This document shows positions 1 through 11,677 of a DNA stretch of 64,000 nt, piece by piece. The stretch is from positions 62,001 to 126,000 of the forward strand of contig RBZT01000348.1 in assembly GCA_003693705.1 (NCBI GenBank). Direction: 5' to 3'. Every line of letters begins with the position of its first letter. Position 1 is the first letter of the stretch. The translations under genes were made by a program, and so were the position numbers. Source of the DNA: Polymyxa betae (taxonomy: Eukaryota > Endomyxa > Phytomyxea > Plasmodiophorida > Plasmodiophoridae). The notes beneath the pieces are model-generated. The model saw nothing but the letters and a program-made list of their open reading frames with translations, was not told the DNA's origin and did no database searches.

Positions 1-1309
1 TGGTATTGGATGATGCAGCATTGCCATCCCAAATATAGTTCTTGATAATGACTCTTCCGAAAGCTTCTGTTCGGTTATACATCGAGCCATTTCTGAGCAA
101 AGTCGATTTAGTGATGAAGGATGGTGTACGCGAGATATGGAAATCGAGTTGGAGAATGCACCGACGAATTCTGCATTAATCATAGTAGGGATCTTGACAA
201 TTCCTTCGCAAATGGCCAGAGAGCTTTGTAGCAAAAGTTCAGTGTTCGGTTGATGTAAACTGGAAAGCAGCATAGACAGTGACCGAAGTGATAATGAGCG
301 AACTCTGGGCATGATCATCTTGGTTAATTGATGGTGAAGGTCGCTCAACGCCTTATAATGAGAACTATATTCTGGCAAAGCGGCGAGATGAGGATAATAG
401 CGAGATACAGATTCTACAAGCTTGATTAAATCAACGATATCCATGCTGGAGGCGAATTTAGGAAACAGTTCGGAGGCGGTTTTTGCTAGTTCAGGATTGA
501 ATAAGGAATTCCGAGCAAACTGAATAAATATTCGCAAAGCATCATCAGCTGATTCTTCATACAATCCATCAGCAAGCAGAACAGATACTTTGTTGGAAAT
601 TTCCTGAATTAGTAACGAGTCTTTGTTGAAATCCGTTAAAGCGTAATTCAAGATTACACAAATTTCGTGAAGCGTCAGCTTAGAGACGATGACCTCAGCA
701 TTATGGTTGATTGCTAATATGATGCCTTGATGTGGAAGAGAGAATCTCGACACGGCATCAAATAGCTCAATGACCTGAGAGCTGGTTATATTTGGGATCG
801 GAATGACGCCAGCAATATTATCGAGTATGAATACAGCATCGCGTCTCGGAACAGCGTCTTCATATTTGGCAATAAGTTGTACAATCTGAAGGCAATCTGA
901 GAACTGTGCATTCGGCAGCAGATCGGGCAATTGCTGCAGAATGTTGGACACGCTTATAAACTGTTCATGTTTAATTGCATATTTCAATGCACAGATAAAA
1001 GTTTCGAATCGGCCTATTACAGCTCTAAGCTAGGAATGGCGCTTCTTTAGTCAATGTACTTATCCGATAATCAGCAAGCTTCTCATTGAATTCTCGAAGA
1101 GATTCCGATGTGATACTAGCTCTGGAGCGTTTACCCAGCAAAGCCAATTTCTGCTCAATGTCAACTGAACAGGTGGAAGTCGAATCGGCGAGACGATGCA
1201 GCAGAGGTGTATTTCGAGAGGTGATTCGTTGACCTCGGCTAAATGCCTGCCTAAATCGCAATGGAGCTTGGGCAGTTAGTCTTGGGATCTGTGATATGCG
1301 ATTGATCAT
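1..1309 (-). CDS. mitochondrial-looking helical protein, 3' end outside window
   Basis: The start codon at 1309 opens an N-terminus rich in Arg, Ser, Thr and Gln with no acidic residues for about 34 residues (begins MINRISQIPRLTAQ), which looks like a mitochondrial presequence. A predicted 46-nt intron (GTACAT...AATAG, about 1016-1061) joins exon 1 to an open frame that runs unbroken to base 1. The second exon is almost wholly helical, with Leu/Ile/Ala-rich segments such as ICALKYAIKHEQF and QIVQLIAKYEDAVPRRDAVF, like the helical-repeat part of mitochondrial RNA-binding proteins (FASTK/RAP or PPR-like). No catalytic motif is visible and I do not recognise the family. The C-terminus lies beyond the window, so a terminal RAP domain could not be checked. 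The reading frame is well supported; the mitochondrial role is inference. Confidence 0.6.
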
Positions 1310-1614
1310 GACACCCTCTTATATATTAACTATTATGGGAGCAGAACCATGACATCCTCTCTTAAAGATTAATTGTGAAGATGATACTATAATGGCAGCA
1401 GAACCCCTCAGCACTGTCTCGCATATAATCACAACCCCTAATTGCTCTGTTATCCACAGCAGGTTTGTCTGCAAATTCATCACTTCTCGATCTGCAGTGA
1501 AAGCTGCCAGATGCAATGTTCATGGGATGATTCCAGCGACCAGTTGGGTCAAACCTGCAATCAGAAATGTGATGTTTGACCACCACCCTTTGTGTTTCGA
1601 TGATTATGGTCTAT
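1310..1614. other. intergenic, no gene seen
   Basis: Spacer between the 3' end of the tubulin ligase-like gene and the start of the helical protein gene, both on the minus strand. It presumably holds the promoter of the latter. Short open frames here have no coding character. Confidence 0.5.
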
Positions 1615-3984
1615 TTATTCTACTGTCGAGATTACAACGCGACCTAGGCTGCCGATCATGAGCTTGCGAATAGCGTCGATCGGGTTTAGATCTGGGAACT
1701 GCCTGGCAGCGATGCCCAGAAGCGCCTCACAGAACAGCTCGAAGGTGATGATTCTTCCAGTCTTGTTGCTGGATACAAAATCGATGTTTGACGTCGCGAG
1801 CAGAAACAATTGTTACCTTGAGGATTTATGCACGATTGACGTTGAATGTTTAGCTGTTGTCATGATCATTTGCTGGAAAAGCAGGTCGGCATCCGATCGG
1901 GAGAATCCGCCCGATTTGTTGGTCAGATGGCAGGTTGATAGTAATCGGACGAATTTGTTTGAGCATAACATGGGTGACGATCGTTCTGCAATGCTGATTA
2001 AGTAGAGGCGCCATACAGATAGATCGCTGTTCTCAATGAACTGATCGGTTGTAGGCAGATTATCAGCTTGTAGATAAGGAATGTATTTAGTCAGATGATC
2101 GGATCCAGGTCCTGATTTCTCCAATATTCCCAGATTTAATAGACGCGCCATTTCTTTCTTCATCTCGTTCTGAATCTGAGTTCTGGTCTCTGCCTCGAAC
2201 GAAGCGATTTGTTTCATTGCTTTTCTCATAGCAAATCGTTCCGGTAATGAGAAATCGAACGATTGCTCATAGGTGCGATCTGCTTTATCTCTTTCTCTTT
2301 TTTCTTTGTATAGCAATTCCTTTCTCCACTGTTCCATCTGATGACGATGTTCGGTGGTAAACGGGGTCTTGAATACAAATATTTCTGACAGGACGGGATT
2401 TCTTTCCGGAATCAATTCAATGACGTCGATTGGTGCTTGGTCGCATGATAAAGCAGTTCCAGTGACAATCTCCAACGTCTTTTTGATAACAAACTGCTTG
2501 ATAGCCACGTCGACAAATGTATCTGTGGATAAACTCGGACATGAATTCACCTGAAAGAAAAACATTAAGAACCGATCTGAGCCAACGATGGTCAAGTGAT
2601 TCTGACCTCCAGCAGCCACAGTTTGTATTTGTCATCCATGAGAATATCAAATCCGAGCAATTGAAAACATTTGCATGGATCGGATGGCTGTTGCTGCCCA
2701 AACATAGACTGATAGCTTCCCCAAATCGATGGCCACAGTGCTATTAGAGTTTTACCAACAATATCGGAGACCTGCTTCCAGAATCCCTGATTATCGATCC
2801 CATGACCATGCTGCCTCAATTGTTCTAACGCGATCGATATACGGCGCTTACTCCCAGACGGATCGCGATCATCAACAGGATGCTTGTACGACCTGGACAT
2901 CTTGTTCAACGAATAATTCGTCAAATGCATGAAATTCCGATTCAAAGTGGCGTCTGCTGTTGACATGGTCGTGTACGGTTCGGTGGCGAATCGAGCTAGC
3001 CCATCCTGAAATAGATAGGCTCGTAATGGACTCAATGAATCGATCACAACATAGACTCTCATATCCCATTTCAGGCCATCAATCAACATGGGATTCGAGA
3101 CATAAGACTGGACCACGACCGACTTTCCATGAGGCTCGATACGATCGGCCAACTGACGAATCGTATCCCAACGACGAGTGATATGAATATCACGACCTTG
3201 ATAGCCCGAGCTTGGTTTCACGATGGCTGTACAAGTACCGGATTTCAGGGCGCGCTCAACAGCGATGCGATCCTGAGGCAGCTGCCAGGTTGAAGGGAAG
3301 TAATCGAAGGGCGCCCATGATTGGATTCGTCGTGATAGGTTTAGCAGCTTGGCGAGATTGGATTTCGTCACAATCGCATGCATCTGCGGGAGATAATTGA
3401 TCCTCTGATTTGGACCCAGAAGAGAATACAGCGATTGATTCGTATGATCGGACCATAGAATGGATGACGATGACATTGCTGACCATGGATTCTCTGCTAA
3501 TTGAGCAGAATTGCAATGTATGATCGATCGGACTAAAGGCAAGCAATCAGACGTTTTGTTAAGGGAGGTCTGAAAGACAATTATTACTGAGTTCTTTAGC
3601 TCCCGCATGATGGCATTTCGAAAGACAGATACCAATACGATGTCCCTTCTGCAAGCCAGCCTGTAGATCTTTTACATTTTCGACGGACCTGATCGCCCTC
3701 GTCGTACAGCCCTGGTTGCTGTTATCTTTCAAATTGACTTTCACTTCGGGCAAGATACAACTTGAGGACCTCTTCAGAGATGTATCAGCCAGATCTATCG
3801 ATTGCCGAATCTGATGGATTAGGGTGCGATTTGAGGATTCTTCACCGGGCGGCGTCGAATTGGATAGATAATGCAGAAGGCAACGACGAACCCGCTGTAA
3901 TCGCTGGTTTTGCAATCGGTCTAATAAATCAAACAGGGCGCTAGCTTCATCTTGATTCAATTTGAGGGTCAATTCTTCATCCAT
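1615..3984 (-). CDS. tubulin tyrosine ligase-like (TTLL) protein
   Basis: ATP-grasp ligase of the TTL family, which adds Tyr, Glu or Gly to tubulin tails. Four exons join cleanly: intron 1 (46 nt, near 3590-3635), intron 2 at 2551-2606 and intron 3 (48 nt, near 1762-1809). Visible TTL signatures are VKPSSGYQGRDIHI, VVQSYVSNPMLIDGLKWDMR, FMHLTNYSLNK, and the CFQLLGFDILMD segment followed by WLLEVNSCPS, the Mg/ATP-binding core, which is restored exactly across intron 2. The first ~140 residues are family-unspecific. Downstream of the TTL domain are a charged helical stretch and two degenerate EF-hand-like loops (LTNKSGGFSRSD and SSNKTGRIITFE) spaced 35 residues apart. Protein about 740 residues. 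The exact modification (tyrosination or polyglutamylation) cannot be told from sequence. A cilium or stable microtubule array is implied but not proven. Confidence 0.92.
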
Positions 3985-4507
3985 AGAGAGTAATCATGGA
4001 CAGCTTTCTGGTGTACTTCCTACGATCGACATTTTGATCATGATAGCTGTTAACCGCATGATAACAGCATCTGGAAATAGCTCTCGTGACGACCATATCA
4101 ATCCAGCAACTGGATTCTTCTGAACGGTCTCACGTTAAGTTTCTATCCTGGAGTCTGGAACATCTCATTATGTCAATGGCAGAATGGGGTTTAAGGAGTG
4201 TAGAATCTCTATATAAAGAAGAACCTGGACTGTCGCCGGCCTGGGCCCTACATTAGAATGATGGGTGTCATGACCCGATCCAACGATGGTGGCATAATCA
4301 ATCCAAATATAGCTCGATCATATTCGATACAAATTCGACACACACGCCACAGCAACCCGAGTCCCTACAGCTTCCTGTTATTCTACTCGCGGGAAGCTGC
4401 AGTCAATTCTGAAAACCAGATTATTGTTCATTGATATTTGAAATTTAATTGACTCGATAACGCAAGCAAGAACAGATTATGTTGTTTGGGTACATATCGT
4501 TCGGATT
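3985..4507. other. intergenic, no gene seen
   Basis: Region upstream of the TTLL gene. It contains an 8-bp inverted repeat (CAGCTTCC / GGAAGCTG, near 4370-4405) that could form a small hairpin. No coding frame or RNA gene was recognised. Confidence 0.4.
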
Positions 4508-5525
4508 ATGTCTAGACCATTGTTGGCAACTGCATATTCAATCGACTCCAACATTTGCTTTTCGCATAGCCCGATGGTAGGCATGACATCTCGTCTACGT
4601 AACTAACGCTGATTTAACGGATTCAGCCTCTGTTCAAAGATGTGTGTATTACCGCCCTGTATAAAACATTTACTGAAACAGATTATGACGAATTACTCGG
4701 CATTCCTTCTAAATAGCTGAGAGTCTTAGACCATCGCTGCGTCCAATCCGCATGGATTTACAGTCGCTAGCCTGCGATCCCATTGTCTGGAGCGCAGCTC
4801 CAAATCCGCATTCCATTTCACAGGAAGCGTCCCCTTTGTATCGCTACACCACCTTCTTCTGACTCTTATAATAATACAGACTGTTCCAGCGACCGGTTAA
4901 CGCCGTTCTTGAATCATCGAACGTATCCTGTCCTTCGTCTTAGGCTGATTACCTGAGATTGTATTCTTAGTTCTGATAGCTCCCGTGGTGACTCGTAATC
5001 TTTAGTTGGTTCATAACAGATTAACCGAACTATCCAATGGCAGGACCCGTATCCAGGATGTTCCCGACCCATACTGCATTGGCACTGAGCCCAACGTCCT
5101 CAGCTGTCCCAAATCCTAACGATCTGTGCTATGCTTGGTACCTGAATTCGCATCTTGCGTCTGACAACATGTGCAAGAAGCCAGCGTCATACCATGGGTA
5201 AGCCCTGTTGCTATACAGTACACACAAAGGATCCACGAACTATTGAGCCAGGGCCACAACAACATAGAATGCCTGGACTTTCTGCTCAGCATGTTTGAAA
5301 ATGAGACTGTGGAAGTGTTGTTCCCGTAAAGATGTTCTCAGGGAATCGCAACGATTCGTCGAGGAAGAAGACGTGGCTGAAGGCTGTGTTTCTCATCAGT
5401 CCAGTTTCAGTAACGCCATGCTCCTCCTGAGGTGTTGGCAGAGAGCACAGTATAGTGGTGTTTTGGAGACCATATTTCTCCCAAAGCGGTCATTGCTGTG
5501 GAATATGACAGATAATCGTTGAGAT
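4508..5525 (+). other. unresolved cluster of candidate plus-strand exons
   Basis: Several short stretches read like genuine protein but I could not assemble them. An ATG at 4508 with a clean 50-nt intron (4577-4626, CTAAC branch site) gives a 52-residue frame ending at 4716; its second exon includes CITALYKTFTETDYDELLGI. A frame near 4752-4850 starts MDLQSLACDPIVW. A frame near 5038-5200 starts MAGPVSRMFPTHTALAL. A frame near 5230-5330 reads HELLSQGHNNIECLDFLLSM. The last open frame is 5295-5522. Different splice choices give different frames. This may be one multi-exon gene, two small genes or a decaying gene. No family is recognised. Confidence 0.35.
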
Positions 5526-5668
5526 AGGCAAACAGCGATGATCAGAAGAAGAGAATTCGACCAAGGCTGAAAATTTTCACAAAATTTCTGGTATCTCAAA
5601 AAAAAGGGCCGTTGATAGGTAGAGGAGGGACCTCTTACAGTACTTAAGAAACATATCTCAGTGTCATC

Positions 5669-7728
5669 ATGATGTTTACTTCGAGATTAAAGAGGATATT
5701 GAACCATGCCGATAATGGTGTGCAGAACGTACAGGTCAAGGGACGAATCCAGATTGATACGCCGACCTCGACGACAGATATCCAACAGGACTTGAGATGG
5801 AATGGTTGGGGCTATGGCGATACCCATTTCGAATTCAAAACGCCCGATCTTGTGCATGTCACTGGTTCACGGTACGAGAACTCTGGCAAAACAATGCCAA
5901 ATCTGGTGCCATTCATGAAAGAAAAAGGAGTCCCGGTGGAAAATCGCGATACCTCGATATCGTTTGCCGAGCTTCTGCTTCAGGTTCCTAAGCCAGTAAC
6001 AAACGATGCTTTTCTTGCATCATTGCCGAATTCCATTCGAGTCGAGTTCTCAGCAGAGATGCGTGTTCGACATAGCCATGGTCATTCTATCCAGGAAATT
6101 TATGGCTTAAGAAAAGGCAAACTTGGACGGATCCCCGATTCAGTAATTTACGTAACCAGTCAAGCTGATGTTCAATCAGCAATAGCTTCTGCCATTAAGC
6201 ATGTAGGGTGTTTATGATGATTGCCCTCAAATTCCTAACTGTTACTTAGAATGTCGTCTTGGTACCCTTTGGTGGAGGAACATGCGTCTCGCAGGCCTTG
6301 ATGTGCAACGAAGCGGAATCGCGACATATTTGTAGCGTGGATATGTCAATGATGAACTCCATTCTATGGATCGATTTCGATAACATGATAGCTGAAATTC
6401 AGGCAGGGGCCATTGGTGTCAATATTGGTACTTGCACGGTTGAATTTAAATTTCAGACCGTTTAGTTTACATCACAGAATCCGTATTGCAGAAGTATGGT
6501 GTCTGTTTGGGGCACGAACCGGATTCTCACGAATTTTCCACTCTCGGTGGTTGGATTGCAACTAGAGCATCCGGAATGAAAAAGAATACCTATGGCAATA
6601 TTGAAGACATAGTTGTCAAGATAACACTTGTGACGCCAAAAGGAGTGATCATAAATCACTCAGAAGCGCCAAGGCAGTCGGTGGGCCCCGATGTGAATCA
6701 TATCGCCCTTGGATCTGAAGGCAATTTCGGAATTATAACATCATCTGTCGTCCGTCTAAAGCCCTTGCCGGAATCCAAAGAGTTCGCAGCCCTAATATTT
6801 CCTGATTTTGAGGCGTGAGAACATTGGGATTTCTTAGCCAGGAATCATTTATGTGCCTAGGGGAGTGAAGTTCATGCATGAAGTCGCGCGACAGAAAACG
6901 GCTCCAACGTCAATTCGTCTCGTCGATAATGATCAGTTTCATTTCGGGAATGCTATAAAGCCAGAGACCCACTCCTGGTTTAGTAACGAAAACCTAAAGA
7001 AGTGGGTCATCTCAAAGCTCGGATTCGATATCAATCAGATGAGCGCTTGTACAATCTTATTTGAGGGTTCAAAATCAGACATTTCTAAACACAAATGGAA
7101 CGTGTTCTCAATCGCTTGGGAATTCGGAGGACGATATGTCGGATCTGCTGCCGGAAAGAGAGGCTATAACTTAACATTCCTGATCGCTTATATTAGAGAC
7201 TTTTGTTTGTCTATGTATGTTGCGAATTGTGGTTCCCAGAGCATATGTGAATCCACAACTTAGGGGGCTTTTAGGAGAATCTTTCGAATCGGCTGTTCCT
7301 TGGAGTAATGTCGTCGACCTCTGTAAACGAGTGAAGGATAGGATAACAAAATCATCATCAGAACTGGGAGTCCAGGTGCCGCCCTTCACATCTTGTCGGA
7401 TCAGTCAAACATATGATTGTGGGGCATGTGTATATTTCTACTTTGCCATCGTCAGTAGCGGATTGGATGATCCTATAGCCACTTTTAGCAAAATTGAGCA
7501 TAATGCAAGAGAAGAGGTCAGTAGCCCAGCAATCATCAGTTCTGCACTCGACTGAACTGGGAACAGATATTGCTTTGCGGAGGATCATTGTCACATCATC
7601 ATGGAGTCGGGAAAATCAGAAAGTCCTTCACGAATCAAATTCTGTCTCCGACAGCTATCAGTGCTCTAAGAGCTATCAAGTCCCACCTAGATCCGACAAA
7701 TGTTTTCGCATCTGAAAACCTCATATAA
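5669..7728 (+). CDS. AGPS: alkyldihydroxyacetonephosphate synthase (peroxisomal)
   Basis: FAD enzyme that swaps the acyl chain of acyl-DHAP for a fatty alcohol, creating the ether bond of plasmalogens and other ether lipids. Six exons; introns at 6203-6249 (47 nt), 6428-6477 (50 nt), and three more near 6815, 7213 and 7516 (46, 49 and 50 nt) restore an uninterrupted family match. Signatures: RWNGWGYGDTHFEF at the start of the core, VPFGGGTCVS FAD-binding loop, GHEPDSHEFSTLGGWIATRA, TYGNIEDIV, ALGSEGNFGIITS, QTYDCGACVYFYFA, the HHHGVGKIRKSF active-site histidines, and LDPTNVFASENLI at the end. About 605 residues, near the usual ~600-660. The N-terminus carries RLKRILNHA, matching the peroxisomal PTS2 consensus R-L-x2-I-L-x-H-A. 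Either of two adjacent ATGs (5669 or 5672) could start. It converges on the EFR3 gene. Confidence 0.96.
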
Positions 7729-8034
7729 AATATTTCAAAAAAAAAATTCGTTCACGCAAACTCTACTGTATATATTAATACATTCGACAATACTGTACAA
7801 TGTTAAGCATCTTGACGAATGTCAGAATGATCAGCGCCATCAACAGTTATACTAAGGACGAATTAACGAATCCAAACAAGCCAACACCACGATAATACCT
7901 TATGGAAAGCGTTGAATTTGGCGAGGTTCTTGACGTCCTTTGTTGCTTCCAGGCTTGTAGAGAGAGATTTTTAGTGTGGGACAATGAGCCTTCAGCGTGG
8001 TCTTCCTGCTGAAAGCACAAATTGAGAACCATGC
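7729..8034. other. intergenic between convergent genes
   Basis: AT-rich 3' flank shared by AGPS (plus) and EFR3 (minus), with an A-run at about 7737-7746 just after the AGPS stop. No gene seen. Confidence 0.5.
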
Positions 8035-11000
8035 TCAGCAGATCTGATGCTCAATAATGCTCACAGAGTCAACTCCGTCCAGATCAGACAGCATCTGCTG
8101 GGCATTCAGCATTGGCTCAGGATTGTCCGGCAGCATTAGGACACTGGAGCGGCTCTCGCGACGCAGTGCAGCAGAGACATCCTTTCCAGCACTAAGAGGC
8201 GACACAAGAGCAGCATCTCTCCATCTGAGAGCACGTGATTAGTTACACAGAAGAGCATTTCCAAGATTGAGAATACCTCCTTCCAGGAGTATCCTCGAAG
8301 CTGGGGTTGCGTAAAAGGTTCTCCAAAGTGTCTGGATTCTGGTCGTTTTCAATATCGTAAATTCGCCGAATAAAGCTGATGCGATCAACAGTTTTTCTTC
8401 TATAGATCCTGGTTGCATTCTACAAAAATCAAAATTATTTGGGGCTTAAAGAATGAGCAACGAGAATACTTCAAATCTATCAAGAGCGGCTGTTTGAGAG
8501 ACATGCTCCGAAGGACGATGAGTTTGCTCGTTGTCGGATTCACTTTGCACCTCGTTAGAAAGAACGACTTCGACATCCTAAAGAAGATCAAAGTTGTGAA
8601 CGAGCAACCAATCGAGCATTACAGCTGCTGATAAAACCTTATCCGGTTCATTATTGAGATCATTCTCATCACGATTTGCTTCGTTGTCACTGTCACTGCC
8701 ACTCTCTTCTGACCCTGAATTAATGAATGCGGAAGGCTCCACAACCACAGCTGGTGACAGGGAAACCGAATTTTTTCGCGGGCTCTCAGCCTGCGATGAA
8801 TCAAAAGGCTGGCTGAGCAACTCACGAAGTTTCTGCTGGTCAATTCCAGGGAATGTCATGCGACAGATGGCACGCAAAATGCCATTCCTTTCAGAATAAC
8901 TCTCAGCTACCAGAATAAAATAAGTGGAAATAACATACTTTTCGAAGTTGAAGTGGGGCTTGCTATGTTGCTCTGATTCGGTGGCAGAAGAGCTTTCATC
9001 CGTGCAGCACAGCCCAAGTTCGGAATTCCAATACAGGCCATAGGCTTTAACAGATGAATACTGTGACACCAGCTCTTCTAATTCAGAAGCTGTTCTGCAG
9101 GCATCCAGAAATGTGCAAATCCGAGAAATGGTCAAAAGATACGACGCAATCAGGAAATTGACTCGAAAAGATTTGATGCCCTGCAGGAATATTAGATTGA
9201 GGATCGCGTCAGCAGACCGCAATACCAGATCTCGTCCATCGATGGCCTTGAACTCGTCTATCCAATGGAAAATAAGAGGTATCGTCTCCCGAAGAGAAGC
9301 ATATGGATACATCCGCAAGAGCACCACCATTGTCCGATAATAGCATTGAAAACATTCTGAAGACAAAAACGTCAAAATGAAGCTGGATCAAGAGACGCAA
9401 CTCAACCTGGGTCAGACCCGACAGAGGTCAGATGATAATGAATTGAAATGAAAATACGTTTCAAATGCCTATCATAAAAGATCTTGTCTTGAACCCAATT
9501 CGACATATCTTCCTGGGCACCACCGACAATGGTTTTTTTCAAAAAAACCGTAAGCTTGTGACTTGCTCGCACAGAATTCTCTGAGAGTTCTCCAAATTTG
9601 CGGTTAGCAGAGGGCCTTGACGCAATCGAATTTGCTGAGCATAAAACATCAGGCATGGTACAGAGCGAGCTTCCACAAAACACTGACGTTCAAAAGGAAT
9701 AGAGAGATTCTGCAAGGTTTGATGTACTTGTAGGAAGTGGTCTGCGCTATCATTCTCCTGAAAAGGCGCACATAGCTGATGTTGGAAATCAGAAACAGTG
9801 AAATCGGCAATGATATTAATCGAGAACGTACTGTCAGCAAAGTTATGATAAGCCGATCGGGAACGAAACAATCGGTCGTGGAGATTTTTCGCAGCTCTGC
9901 CGCAGAGAGGGCACATTTTAGAAATAATTCCGTATTGTGGTTCTGAATAGCAACGGTGGCATCGCTGATGCGGTTATTGTTCACTTGATCGACAACAGTG
10001 GTGATCAGGTCTATATAATCAAACGACGATGGAAGCCGTGTGCAATATGCTGCAACACAGTTAATAAGTGCATCTTGTAGATGCTGCAGTAGTTCGTCAT
10101 TGGATGCCTGAGAAAGGTTACAGCAAGCTTGAAAAGCAAAACAGCCAGGACCTGTTCAAGACGTTGTAGTAAAAAATTGATCAGGCCCTGCCAAGGGCCG
10201 ATATCTAATCTCATAGTAAGAACCAGTTCGGCCGTTACCTATTATGACGTTAGAAAACATTTAGCTAGTTAACTGCATATCAAACCTGCACTATTCGGGT
10301 CTGAATTTGTCGTCGACGATGGCTCTGCCCCTTGACATCGCTGCTGTTAGGATTGTTCGCTTTCGCATCCTGAACGGTTTGCAGAGCGATGACATCCAGG
10401 TGTTTCAGCATTAGATACGCGAATCCATATCCGTGATCAGCGTTGCTGTGATCAGCAACGGTTCGAATGCAGATCAGAGCAAACTCTGGTGGATTCCACG
10501 AGTATTCGTCCAAATACTGAAAGATTGGAAGCAGAATTCGCTCGGTGGAATTTAAATTGCCCAACTTTCCAATATTTTGAAGACACTGCATTGCCAGATT
10601 GTGTGGCGTCATCGACGGGTCCAGAGCATCATTGCCAATATTCGAAGTTAATGGGCCTTTCCGCGAGTTTCGTGATTTTGCTATGTGTGCCTCCGACTCC
10701 GGATCGACGTTGATGTTCGCTAAGATGGCCGGAATCATCACCGGCAGATGATCGATTGTGTTTTGAGAGTCAGTAAACAGCACCATCTTCGATAGAGAAT
10801 CGATGCCGGCTAACCGCATAACAGCCGATCTCTCTTCGACCGGAATACACATCGACACCAACCGAGGGAAAAACGCTTCCAGCTTGCGATAATCGGACCA
10901 TTCATCTTGATAATGGACCATTTTCCGGAATGTATCGCAAGCTAGAATCTGCATATCAGGACGCCCGTCTTCAAATAACGCCATACATGTTCGAATAATA

Positions 11001-11344
11001 TGGTCTTCGAACTGAGGCAGCTGTGTATGGCAGGCGTCAATCAGAGCATGGAGAGTAAGGACAGCGATGCGAACACCCTGAAGATGATTCAAGCGCAGCT
11101 CTTTCACCATCTGTTTCTGCAAGTATCGAGCAATCGACACTTGCTGTTCAGGGTACGACAAGGCATAATGGACCAGGCTGGACAGGTTGATGGGCTGGGC
11201 AGGCGGCTGGTCGGGCCCGGTCTCGAGATTCTTGGGGAAGACATTCTTAACATGTTTCTTATACTGCTGTCTAGTAGTTGTGGCTGAACATGGACAGGAT
11301 CCACAACAGGGTCGAAAGAACCGACGCATAGAAAGCCCCCCCAA
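8035..11344 (-). CDS. EFR3: EFR3-like plasma-membrane scaffold of PI4-kinase
   Basis: EFR3 family proteins are palmitoylated peripheral membrane proteins that anchor the type III PI4-kinase complex at the plasma membrane. The N-terminus shows the diagnostic layout: a Cys cluster (FRPCCGSCPC), a basic YKKHVKNVFP segment, then SLVHYALSYPEQQVSIARYL and long helical repeats (LTLHALIDACHTQ, ILACDTFRKMVHYQ, VMRLAGIDSLSKMV). I joined about ten exons with introns of 38-56 nt; the junctions near 10240, 10135, 9790, 9510 and 9375 all restore one frame. The tail has an acidic Ser/Asp/Glu stretch (about 8640-8720) and ends LDGVDSVSIIEHQIC. About 930-950 residues versus ~820 in animals. Starts at 11344 or the Met at 11329 are possible; the latter places the Cys cluster nearest the N-terminus, as in the family. 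Confidence 0.85.
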
Positions 11345-11677
11345 GGCCCCACAACCCGCCCTTCAGACAACACCTAAGGCTTGTCCTTAGAGGGAATTCT
11401 CTACGCACATTTGCGAATTTTTACATGAAAAGTTGGCATCTGCCCGTCACAACGCCATTGCGTGCAGCAATGTTATAATAACTGATTGATTTACAGTACA
11501 ATGGTTTGGAATACAGGGATTAATCGGAATCGTTCGCCGGTTCGTTTTCGTCGATTAACGCATCGAATTTGTTGTTGGAGAGGAATGGCTGCGAGTGCTG
11601 GCGGAGAACGCGAGGCGTGGAACAATACGAAATAACAGAATCGTCAACTGCTGGAGGCACTGGCCGGAACGCTATAC
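11345..11677. other. intergenic, presumed EFR3 promoter
   Basis: Spacer between the EFR3 start and the stop of the SUN-domain gene, both on the minus strand. Nothing coding recognised. Confidence 0.5.

Noticed and set aside
8578-8640. EFR3 C-terminus ending ...VMLDWLLVHNFDLL at 8578
   Set aside because: That segment is a 45-nt intron (GTAATG...TTTAG); removing it continues the same frame into DVEVVLSNEVQSESDNEQ and later exons.
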